Below, piece by piece: positions 43,464-53,101 of a stretch of DNA of 64,000 nucleotides (positions are counted from its first letter, which is position 1; every line of letters starts with the position of its first letter). The position numbers and the translations under genes were made by a program. Location: contig JAWNGF010000010.1 of the NCBI GenBank assembly GCA_037039685.1, forward strand, positions 310,001-374,000. The letters run 5' to 3'. The notes below the pieces were generated by a model. That model was given only the letters and a program-made list of their open reading frames with translations, did not search any database and was not told the origin of the DNA. This DNA is from Ceratobasidium sp. AG-K (taxonomy: Eukaryota > Basidiomycota > Agaricomycetes > Cantharellales > Ceratobasidiaceae).

Positions 43464-45394
43464 AAATCTTCTATGATTGTAGCTTCTCTTCCTTTTATGC
43501 TGGGCTCAGTTGTTACCCATTCCTTGGACAAGCATTTGAGCAACCAGTGACCCTCTTGACTGCATTTCAGACATTGGTTTGATGCTATTCTTGCCCTGTA
43601 TACTTTGTCTGGAAGCCTTTTGGTAGAGGCTTGCCTGGTGGTGGTTGTTTGGGGTGTCTTCTTTCCAGTGGATGCCTTGATCTGTTGCAATTTCTGGTCA
43701 ATGGAGATTGCAAGAGTGATCCATTGGTTAAGGTTAAGGCGCCTTTCAGTTCCATCTTTGTTGATAAGTGAAAGTTCAAATTGTGCCTATTCTGTTTTGA
43801 TTTCTGGCTTGAGTCCTTCTTTGAATTGGTTGATAAGGGCTTCTTCCCCCCAATTCACATCCACCATGTGGAAACGGAATTCTGTTGCGTAGCTTGCTAC
43901 AGAATTAACTTGCTTGCTTTTTTGGATATTGGCCTCTGCTTTGGCCTTCTTTTTAGGGTTGCTAAATTGCTCCATGAAGTGTGATTTGAATGTTTCCCAA
44001 GACCTTAGGTTTGGGTCCAGAACCCCATTGTTCATAGACCGTAGTAGGACCTTAGCCCAATGTGTAGTGGATCTGTTGTCAGATTTGAAGTTGGCTAGTG
44101 ATTCTCTGATTCTTTCTTGTCCCAATCTGTACTGGTTGCCTAACCTGACAAAGTAGCTTTCCATTTGGGTGATGAACATTTCTGCTCCTTCTCCTTTCTT
44201 CCTGTCAAAAGCTTCTGGTCTAGTTACTTTTGGATGTCTGGCTTCTCTTCCGTTGTTGGGATTTTCCAAAAACTGATGTATCCTTTGTTCCAATTCGTTG
44301 AGTCTGGTAGATTCTGCTTCAGGGTGGGGGGGTGATACGGCATGTAGGGATGCTTTGTCCATCTGTTCACACATGTTGTTGATTGCTTTGATAGTAAACC
44401 TTCTGTCTCCCCTTAGTCCTTCTAGTCCTTGGGTGACTGCTTCATTCCAAGCTAACTGTGCTTGTCTTGTGGTGTTAAGATCTTCCTGTACATTGTTTAC
44501 GAGTCCTTGTGTGTTTGTGACTTCGTTTCTTAAGCAAATTGCATCTTGCCCAACCAGGAAGCTGTTATGTTCACTGTTCTGTGCAGCGGTGAGGATGTCT
44601 GTCAGGGATCCTTGTAGGTTGTTGAGGGAATTGTTGAAGATTTGTTGGTTGTTAGCCAACACTTGAGTGGTTTGTTCCAACCCATTGAGTCTTCTGTCAA
44701 TTGTTATTCTCATTCCATCAATAATCCTTAACAGTGCATTATGTCTTCCAAGGTGAAGATTGTCAAGGTTGTCAAGGTTGCTAATCACGGTTCTTCTGCT
44801 GGAGCTAGAACTTGAACTGGGAACCTCTGGAGTGTCTTGTCCTTCAGTTGCTGTTGGTTGCTGGGAATACCCTTGTGGTACATATGGTGGTGCTGGGTTA
44901 ACTGGAGTCACGGCCTGAGAGCTTATTGGGATTGGGCTAGCATTGGTGATGGTTCCCCCAATCTGTGGTACTTGAGTAGTAAGGGGAATGTGTGGAGTGG
45001 GTGGTGGTCTGATAGGAACAAGGGATACGCCCCCGTGAGCTTCAGGTTGGGGGGAGAAAAACTGTCTTCTGGCCCCCATAGGCCATAGTGGATGTGACGG
45101 GCCTGGGCTTGCATTTGGGATCCAAATTGTGACCGGTGTGGGGTTGTCAGTAATATCCCCTGGTTCCCTAGTGACAATGGTAGGTTCTTCCTGTACAACT
45201 GAAATGTTCTCAGTGTTGAATGTTCCAGGCATAGATGCTTGGCTTTGTGAGCAAGACCTTGCTGGTCCTCCGGTCTGTGCTTGTGCAATATCTTGCTTGT
45301 TGAGGGAACCTGTTGGTCTTGAAGCCCTACTTGGTCCTCTCTTTGTTGAGAGTGGTGTTGCAAGGCGTGACCCTGCGTCCTCCTGAATGGACAT
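43439..45394 (-). pseudogene. gag: Gag of element H with one stop
   Basis: The ATG (complement of 45392-45394) lies nine bases after the primer site. N-terminal half of the B type (MPGTFNTENISVVQEEPT), with a Ser run, coiled coil, Gag domain (RPEAFDRKKGEGAEMFITQ) and the CCHC knuckle CLKCSQEGHWLLKC. A TAG at 43787-43789 interrupts it after KPEIKTE; the frame then continues to the normal stop at 43439-43441. Confidence 0.88.
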
Positions 45395-45403
45395 GATTGT
45401 TTA

Positions 45404-45415
45404 AGCTTGTTTTGT
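45404..45415 (-). other. Self-primer binding site of element H
   Basis: Minus-strand ACAAAACAAGCT after TT, next to the 5' LTR end at 45418. Identical to B, E and J. Confidence 0.7.
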
Positions 45416-45417
45416 AA

Positions 45418-45604
45418 TGTTGTAAGCTGCTTCTTGGTGGCTATGAGACAAGCCCATCAGGGAGAGTGGACGGCACTAAGACCTAAGTGACCTCTTGAAC
45501 TGCAACACACTTAAGTGTCTGTAGGCTCTAAAGGGTAGGGGTGGTTCTGAGTGTCACTTGGAAGGGATGTTTTGACAAGACAAAACAAGCTGGGGTTACC
45601 AGGC
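45418..45604 (-). repeat. 5' LTR of element H, R-U5 part, cut by element J
   Basis: Reverse-complement LTR1 from its end (TGTTGTAAGCTGC on the plus strand) up to CAGGC, where J entered. The remaining part is at 52834-53096. Confidence 0.93.
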
Positions 45605-46060
45605 TGTCATGAGCTAGCTCACTCCATCGGACTTGCCTGTTGTCTCGCCCGCCTGTTTCCTTCCTTCCTGTTGTGTTTCCGTTTCCGTTTGCCACATTGC
45701 CACCTTCTTGTGGTTATTCTGTTACATTGTGTAACGCGGCTGTGCTTTGTACGAGTCATGTCTGTTCATACAGCATGACTCACATGGACACTCCTGACTG
45801 GTTGACTGTTATGACTCTTGTGGCTGCGTCCTGTATGACTCGGCCTCGTATTGAATATATATCGAGGACCAACAAGCCTGGTAACCCCAGCTTGTTTTGT
45901 CTCGTCAAACATCCCCTTTGAGTGACACTTTGAACCACCCCTACCCTCAAGGGCCTACAGACACTTAAGTGTGTTGCGGTTCAAGAGGTTACTTAGGTCT
46001 TAGTGCCGTCCACTCTCCATCGCGGCTTGTCTCATAGCCACTAAGAAGAAGCTTACGACA
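45605..46060 (+). repeat. 5' LTR of element J (LTR1 family)
   Basis: 456 bp, TGTCATGAGC to CTTACGACA. It differs from the 3' LTR at a handful of sites, several of them C/T or G/A. Confidence 0.95.
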
Positions 46061-46062
46061 TT

Positions 46063-46074
46063 ACAAAACAAGCT
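46063..46074 (+). other. Self-primer binding site of element J
   Basis: ACAAAACAAGCT after TT, complementary to the AGCTTGTTTTGT block of its LTR. Confidence 0.72.
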
Positions 46075-46089
46075 TAACAACACACAAAT

Positions 46090-48087
46090 ATGTCTATTCA
46101 AGAAGACGTAGGGTCACAACCCTCATCCACTATATCAACAAGAAGAGGACCCAGTCGGGCAGCAAGGCCCACAGGATCACTAAACGAGCAAGATATCGCA
46201 CAAACGCAAGCGGGAGGCCCTGCCCGATCACGCCCCCAAAGTCAAACATCAAAGCCGGGAACTTTCGGCATTCCTGACATGACAACGGTACAAGAGGAAG
46301 ATCCCACTATCACAAATAGAGAACCAGGAGATCTCACGAATGACCCCACCCCAGCTGTAATTCATACTCCAACTGCAACTCCAGGGCCATCACGTCCTTT
46401 GTGGCCGTTAGGAACTAGAAGACAGTTCTTTTCTCCCCAACCAGAAGCTCATGGGGGCGTATTGCTTGTTCCCATTAGACCTCCTCCCACACCACACGTT
46501 CCCAACGTCCCTACAGTCCCTCAAATTGGAGGAACCATCACTAACGCAGGACCAATTCCAGTGGCTTCCCAGCCAGCCACACCAGCAATTCCAGCACCAC
46601 CATATATCCCACGGGGTTACTCTGAACAACCAGCCCCGGTACAACAAAACGCCAGTGATCCAGGAAGTTCAAGTTCAAGCTCCAGCTCTAACAACAGAGC
46701 TGTAATCAGCAATTTAGATGACCTAGACGACCTTCTAGAAGGAAGACACAACGCTACCCTTAGGGTTATAGACGGAATGAGAGTCACTATGGATCGAAGG
46801 CTTAGTGGCCTAGAACAAGCCACACAGGTTCTAGCAAACAACCAGCAAATCTTTAACAACTCCATCAACACCTTGCAAGAAACCTTGACAGACATTCTAA
46901 ACTCAGCAAGAAATGGCGAACATAATTCCTTTCTAGTTGGTCAAGACGTAACCCGCCTTCGAAATGAGGTTACCAACACCCAGGGACTAGTAAATAATGT
47001 ACACAAAGAACTCAACATTACCAGACAAAGACAACTCGAATGGAATGAGGCGGTGACACAAGGACTAGAAACCTTACTACAAGAGGGAGCCTCCTTCACT
47101 ACCAAAATAACGGAAGTCCGGGAAGCTATCAACAATATGCGTGAAGAAATGGACAAAGCATCCCTGCACAAAAGCCCCTCTAGGCAATCAAATTCTCCAC
47201 CACATCCAGACGCGGAATCTACCAGGATCGACGAATTAGAATCAAGAATCCAATGACTGAGCGAAAACCCAAACATTGGTACTGGACAGCGTCGTCCCAA
47301 GGTTACTCGTCCGGAAGCTTTTGACGGAAAGAAAGGAGAAGGCGCTGAAATGTTCATTACGCAAATGGAGAGCTACTTTGTACGTCTAGGCAATCAATAC
47401 ACTTCCGACAAAGAAAGAATCCGCGAAGCCCTAGCAAACTTCAAATGCGAGAACAGAGCCGCCACCCACTGGGCACAAGTACTCTTACAATCGCTTAACC
47501 AAGGAGGAAATAACCAAAATCTTGCCTCATGGGAAAGTTTCAAAGCACACTTCATGGAACAATTCAGCGATCCTAACAAAAAGGCTAAAGCGGAATCGGA
47601 CATCCGAAAATGCAAACAGACCAACTTGGTAGCAAACTATGCTTCGGAATTTCGATACCTTCTTGTAGACGTTAACTGGGGTCAAGAAGCTCTGATCAAC
47701 CAATTCAAGGAAGGGTTGAAACCTGAAGTCAAAACCGAACTAGCTTGTTTTGAACTAACCCTAATCAACGAAGATGGAACAGAACGAGAACTATCCCTTG
47801 ACCGATGGATATCAATTGCAATCTCTATTGACCAGAAACTACAAGCAATCAATAACACAACAGGGAAGAAGACAGTAACAGCATCCTCTAGCTCTACAAA
47901 AAGACTTCCAGATGAGGTTTACAAGGCTAGGATTTCCTTGAGACGCTGCCTGAAATGCGGATCAGACAAACACATGCTTGCCAAATGCCCAGAGAAGGAA
48001 TGGAAAACGGAAGAACCTAACCTCAAAGGACGAGAAGGAAAAATAGAAGAAGATTCTGAATTGGGAAAAGGCGAGGTCTCCCTCTAA
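46090..48087 (+). pseudogene. gag: Gag of element J with one stop
   Basis: E-type N-terminal half (MSIQEDVGSQPSSTISTRRG, REPGDLTNDPTPAVI), Ser run and coiled coil. A TGA at 47254-47256 stands where E has CGA (RIQRL). The frame continues through the Gag domain (RPEAFDGKKGEGAEMFITQ, KAHFMEQFSDP) and a CCHC knuckle (CLKCGSDKHMLAKC). The last residues (KGREGKIEE, GKGEVSL) are of the B type, so the switch between the parental types lies near the end of gag. Confidence 0.9.
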
Positions 48088-48104
48088 CCGTGTGTGGAGA
48101 GACC
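48063..48104 (+). promoter_or_regulatory. Predicted -1 frameshift signal, gag to pol (element J)
   Basis: G GGA AAA at 48063-48069, a 5-nt spacer, GGTCTC (48075-48080) pairing with GAGACC (48099-48104). Confidence 0.68.
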
Positions 48105-51100
48105 AACAAACCAGTAATGGAAACAATGTACCTTAGAGCTACCAGCAAATCAACAATTGTTTACATGAATATTACTGGAATCACGGAACCCATTGCTACT
48201 CTCATCAACTCAGGAGCATCAAGGAACTTCATCGACATCACTTGGGCACAAAGAAACAACGTGGCCCTAATTGAACTGCCGACACCTAGGAAAATAATTG
48301 GAATCCAAGGGAAGGAACTCTCACATCAAATCCGATTCAAAGCAAACCTGGAGTTTGAATTACATGGAAAAATCTTCAGGCAAAACTTCTTCGCCATGCC
48401 GACTGGAGATACACACTTGATTCTGGGGTTAGAATGGCTAGAGGAAGCCAACCCAATAATCGATTGGCCATCAAAAGAAATTTCCTGGCGACCAAACAAC
48501 ATTCTTGGAAAAACCGCAGAAATCGAAGACATACCCAAAGAATTCAAAGATTATGCAGAAGTCTTTAGCGAAGAAAAATTTAAACAAATACCGGACCATC
48601 GTCCATACGACTGTAGCATCGATCTGGTGGAAGGAGCAGAACTTCCCAAACTGGCTAGGCCAATTCCACTCTCACCCGCAGAATCCATAGCCCTCAGAAA
48701 ATACCTAGATGAGGAACTGGCGGCAGGCAAGATCCGACCAAGTAAGTCACCTGTAGCTGCAGCAACTTTCTTTGTCAAAAAGGGACAAGACCCAAAGGAC
48801 CCGGAAAAACCTCCAGAACTCAGGCTAGTTCAACATTTTGGCCCAATCAACGAAATAACGAAAGAGGATCGTTTCCCCATGCCACTAATGGAAGATCTCC
48901 TTGACAAGATCAAGGACGCAAAAATCTTTTCCAAAATAGACTTGCGTATGGGGTTCAACAACATACGAGTTAAAGAAGGAGACGAATGGAAAACGGCATT
49001 CCCAACCAAGGAGGGCCTATTCAAATATATTGTCATGCCCTTCGGATTGAAAAACGCGCCGGCAGCTTTCCAACGATATATGAATCATATTTTCCACGAC
49101 CTGATTGACATCTGTGTCATTGTTTACATCAATGACATATTGATTTTCTCCAAAAACCGAAGCCAGCATGTGGAGGATGTCCGAAAGGTACTCAAAATCC
49201 TGTTGGACAACAACCTCTTTGCAAAACTCCCTAAATGCGAATTCTTCGTCAAAAGACTTGTCTACACAGGGATAAACATCAGCAAGGAAGGAATATCAAT
49301 GCAAGAGGAAAAGGTCAAAGCAATCAAGGAATGGAAGGAGCCAAGAACAGTCAAACAGGTCCAAGCCTTCCTAGGATTTGCAAACTTTTACAGGCGATTC
49401 GTACCAAACTTCAGCGGCCTGGCGAAACCCTTAACCGTTCTAACAAGGAAGGATCAGAAATGGAAATGGGAAACAGAACAACAGGAGGCATTCGAAAACC
49501 TGAAAAAGGAAATATGCAAGGAACCACTACTACGACACCCAGATCCAACAAAACCTTACATATTGGAAACAGATGCAAGCGGCGTTGCTATGGGATCAAT
49601 ACTCTCTCAAAGACAAGACGACGGTTACTTGCACCCCATCGCTTTCCTATCAAAATCCTTTAATGCTGCACAGATGAACTACGATGTTCACGACAAGGAA
49701 TTGATGGCAATTGTGGAGTCACTAAAACACTGGCAATTGCATCTAGAAGGAACAAGAGAACCAATAACTATCTATACCAATCACTGTAACCTGCAATACT
49801 GGAAGAAGGCAACTACATTTAACCGACGTCACGCTCGATGGCATCAAATCCTGGCTTCTTACAACTTTGAAATAGTTTACCGTCCAGGGAATATGTCAAC
49901 AAAGCCAGACCTACTGTCCAGAAGAGCGGATCACAACAAAATACCAACAGCGGAGCAAATTATGATCAAGGAAGAGCAGTTCAAAGGATTTGCTGGAGAA
50001 GTCAAGTCAGACATCATTGCGGACATTAAGGAAGCACAAAGTGAAGACGAGAGCATCAGAAAGATCATAGAATTGTGAAAAGAAAAGGAGACCCTACCCA
50101 AATCAGTGCAACAAGGAATTAGGAACTACAACTTCAAGGAAGACCTGCTATGGATAGATGGGAAAATCTACGTACCAAAGGACAAGGACACTAGACTAAA
50201 AATCCTCAGATTACACCATGATTCAACATTGGCAGGGCACCAGGGTCAAGCCCGAACGCTGGAACTAATCTCAAGAAAATACTACTGGCCTGGACTTAAA
50301 GCAACAGTTAACAAATATGTTGACTCCTGTGAGCAGTGCCAAAGGGCAAAAGGAACAAAAAGCCAAGTACCACTGAAAGCACTGGAGATACCAAACAGTC
50401 CATGGGAGGATATTGCATATGACTTCATCGTGAAACTCCCAAAATCACAAGGCAATGACAGCATTCTAGTAGTGGTCGATCAGTTTTCTTGCATGGCACA
50501 CTTCATAGCCTGCAAAGAATCAACAACTGTGGATCAACTTGCCGATCTTTTCCTAAAGAACGTTTGGAGATTACACGGCTTCCCACGAAGTACAGTTTCG
50601 GACAGAGGAACAACTTTCAACAGCAAGTTCCTGAAGGCCCTTTACCAAAAAATCGGAACAACACCAACGTTCAGCACGGCATATCATCCACAAACAGATG
50701 GAATAACGGAACGAATAAACCAATGGATAGAAGCATGGCTCCGCACATTTGTTAACTACAGGCAAGATAACTGGGCCGAATTACTTCCTATCGCAGAATT
50801 CTGCTACAACAACCAGCGACATGGGATCACAGGAAAAACCCCATTCGAGATTGTCAACGGCAGAGAACCACTGTGGAATGTTTTAAGAGAAGTAACCACG
50901 ATTCCTGAAGCAAATGAGAAAGCAAACAACTGGCAGGAAGTATGGGACGAAGCGAAAGCAGCAATGGAATGGCACAGAAGAAAGGACACAATGGAACACC
51001 TGCCAAAATACAAGGAGGGCGACCTTGTCTGGCTTTACGGACAAAACATAAAGACAAACTGCCCCAACAAGAAACTTGACAACAAGAAATACGGTCCTTT

Positions 51101-52007
51101 CAAGATCAAGAAAACCATATCAAGCCACGCCTATGAGTTGGAGCTCCCAAAAACCACGAGGATACACCCTGTGTTCCATAGCGATCTCCTGAGCCCATAC
51201 AAAAAAGACAAGAACTTCCACAGAAACCAACCCCGACCACCGCCGATCACAACAGAAGAAGGGGAGGAAGAATACGAAGTGGAAAAAATCGTGGACTGGA
51301 AGGAAACAAAGGACGGGTTGTTCAACAGGGTTAGATGGAAGGGTTATGATGAAAAAGAAGACACAGAACAACGGGCAGAAGATTTCGGTCATCTCGGAGC
51401 AATAATGAGGAGGTTCTTGAAGGATTTTCCAAATGCCCCAACACCGTCAAACTACAAAACGAGAAGTATTAAAGGGAGGGCGGAACGGGACAACAACACA
51501 ACTTGCAGAACTTGCTACTACTCCAGAACAAACCCTCGACTCTACTCTTTGAATCTTTTTTGCTCCCCACCATGCCTGCTGTCTCCCGTAACACCATTGC
51601 CAACAACCTCACCCGCGTGCTCGAGGGACCCGCCTTTGCCACGGCAAGGATCCTTGACTCCAGAGCCGCCCTCTACGTCTTCAAGAGGTCGCAACAAAGC
51701 TCGGGAAGAATGCACTTCAGAGCCTCGGACGACATCCTCCACTTGGACCTGGGGGAATTCCAGTGGGTCGGAAAAAAATGGCCGACACAAATGCAACTCC
51801 TGCGGAAGGACATATTTGTCTGCCGGGGTTGCGCCGCTTTCCAGGTCTCAGAGGTCGTTCTCCTCTCCACGCACATGCTCGGAGTGGTCGAATGGGGACA
51901 AGAAGGAGTGTACTCGAGCGAATGGGTACCAGGTTACGACGGAAGGCAGCCAACGCTCCGACCTAGATGGAACGATGCCTGGGACGCCAACTACGAGAGG
52001 GACCTGA
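48063..52007 (+). pseudogene. pol: Pol of element J with one stop and a mutated RT site
   Basis: B-type pol. Protease LINSGAS (Asn for Asp) and RT motif QHFGPIN, both as in B. The RT catalytic box reads YIND (near 49126-49137), with AAT after ATC. RNase H has YTNHCNL where E has YTDHRNL. A TGA at 50076-50078 replaces the Cys codon seen in B. The frame resumes through the HHCC finger, integrase (VVVDQFSCM, TVSDRGTTF, TDGITERINQ) and chromodomain (EEYEVEKIVDW to RVRWKGYDEKEDTE). After that it stays open to 52007, 435 bases into ORF3. Confidence 0.9.
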
Positions 52008-52336
52008 GCGACTGGAAGATGGAAAGGGGAAGGTACCAGAAAGAGAAATTTGAATGGTTGCCAAACTGGTGGAAGTGGGAGGAGGCGGATGTGTTGGCAT
52101 GGAAGGAGGCGGAACCTGATGTACGACAATGGGACGAGGAGTTTGTGGAAACCCAGAAGAGGGTTTCGGACTGGTCCAAGGCGGACTGGACAAAGGAAGA
52201 AACTTGGGAGGAATGGGAGAAGTTCTCGGACGAACTGGGAAATACTGTGTTCAATCCCATCGACCTGACCTTGGAGAAAGATGAAGGGCTTGAGGAGTTT
52301 ATGCTGAGGAAAGGGAAGGACTGTGCGGTGCAGTAA
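51572..52336 (+). CDS. Third ORF (ORF3) of element J, 254 aa, unknown function
   Basis: Intact, 765 bp, MPAVSRNTIANNL start. E-type sequence: QSSGRMHFRASDD, WVGKKWPTQMQL, CRGC, EVVLLSTHMLGVVEWGQ, GYDGRQPTLRPRW, DWTKEETWEEWEKF, NPIDLTLEKDE. No stop, although gag and pol of this copy are broken. No secretion or membrane signals. Role unknown. Confidence 0.8.
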   Translation: MPAVSRNTIANNLTRVLEGPAFATARILDSRAALYVFKRSQQSSGRMHFRASDDILHLDLGEFQWVGKKWPTQMQLLRKDIFVCRGCAAFQVSEVVLLSTHMLGVVEWGQEGVYSSEWVPGYDGRQPTLRPRWNDAWDANYERDLSDWKMERGRYQKEKFEWLPNWWKWEEADVLAWKEAEPDVRQWDEEFVETQKRVSDWSKADWTKEETWEEWEKFSDELGNTVFNPIDLTLEKDEGLEEFMLRKGKDCAVQ

Positions 52337-52377
52337 GTCCGTTCAGGTCCCCCAAACGGACTCTTAGGGGGGAGTAA

Positions 52378-52833
52378 TGTCATGAGCTAGCTCACTCCAT
52401 TGGACTCGCCTGTTGTCTTGCCCGCCTGTTTCCTTCCTTCCTGTTGTGTTTCCGTTTCCGTTTGCCGCGTTGCCACCTTCTTGTGGTTATTCTGTTACAT
52501 TGTGTAACGCGGCTGTGCTTTGTACGAGTCATGTCTGTTCATACAGCATGACTCACATGGACACTCCTGACTGGTTGACTGTTATGACTCTTGTGGCTGC
52601 GTCCTGTATGACTCGGCCTCGTATTGAATATATATAGAGGACCAACAAGCCTGGTAACCCCAGCTTGTTTTGTCTCGTCAAACATCCCCTTTGAGTGACA
52701 CTTTGAACCACCCCTACCCTCAAGGGCCTACAGACACTTAAGTGTGTTGCGGTTCAAGAGGTTACTTAGGTCTTAGTGCCGTCCACTCTCCATCGCGGCT
52801 TGTCTCATAGCCACTAAGAAGAAGCTTACGACA
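52378..52833 (+). repeat. 3' LTR of element J (LTR1 family)
   Basis: 456 bp, preceded by a purine tract (GGGGGGAG) and followed by CAGGC. Confidence 0.95.
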
Positions 52834-53096
52834 CAGGCTTGTTAGTCCTCTATATATATTCACAAAAGGGGCCAAGTCATACAGGACGCAGCCACACAAG
52901 TCACACAAAACAGCCAGTCAGGAGTGTCCAAGTGAGTCATGCTGTATGAACAGACATGACTTGTTCAAAGCACAGCTGCGTTACAAAATGTAACAGAATA
53001 ACCACAAGGAGGTGGCAACGCGGCAAACGGAAACGTAACGTAACAACAAAAAGGAAAACAGGCAGACAAGTCAATGGAGTGAGCTAGCTCATGACA
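52834..53096 (-). repeat. 5' LTR of element H, U3 part, beyond element J
   Basis: Continues the reverse-complement LTR1 from CAGGCTTGTTAGTCCTC to GAGCTAGCTCATGACA. With 45418-45604 it makes a 445-bp LTR (counting CAGGC once), equal to the 3' LTR of H. GACAG follows. Confidence 0.92.
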
Positions 53097-53101
53097 GACA
53101 G

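Larger units (their letters stand above)
45605..52833 (+). mobile_element. Element J: complete Ty3/Gypsy chromovirus, 7229 bp
   Basis: LTRs of 456 bp with a few differences, target duplication CAGGC at 45600-45604 and 52834-52838, inserted in the 5' LTR of H. All genes are recognisable, but gag and pol each have a stop and RT has lost a catalytic Asp. Its parts come from two types: gag and ORF3 resemble E, pol resembles B. Confidence 0.95.
31759..53096 (-). mobile_element. Element H with I and J nested inside (minus strand)
   Basis: LTR1-family element on the minus strand, inserted in the third ORF of F. The target duplication GACAG is at 31754-31758 and 53097-53101. Without I (35472-42420) and J (45605-52833) its own sequence is about 7.15 kb. 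Its 3' LTR is at 31759-32203 and its 5' LTR is split by J. Genes carry several stops, so it is older than I and J. Confidence 0.95.
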
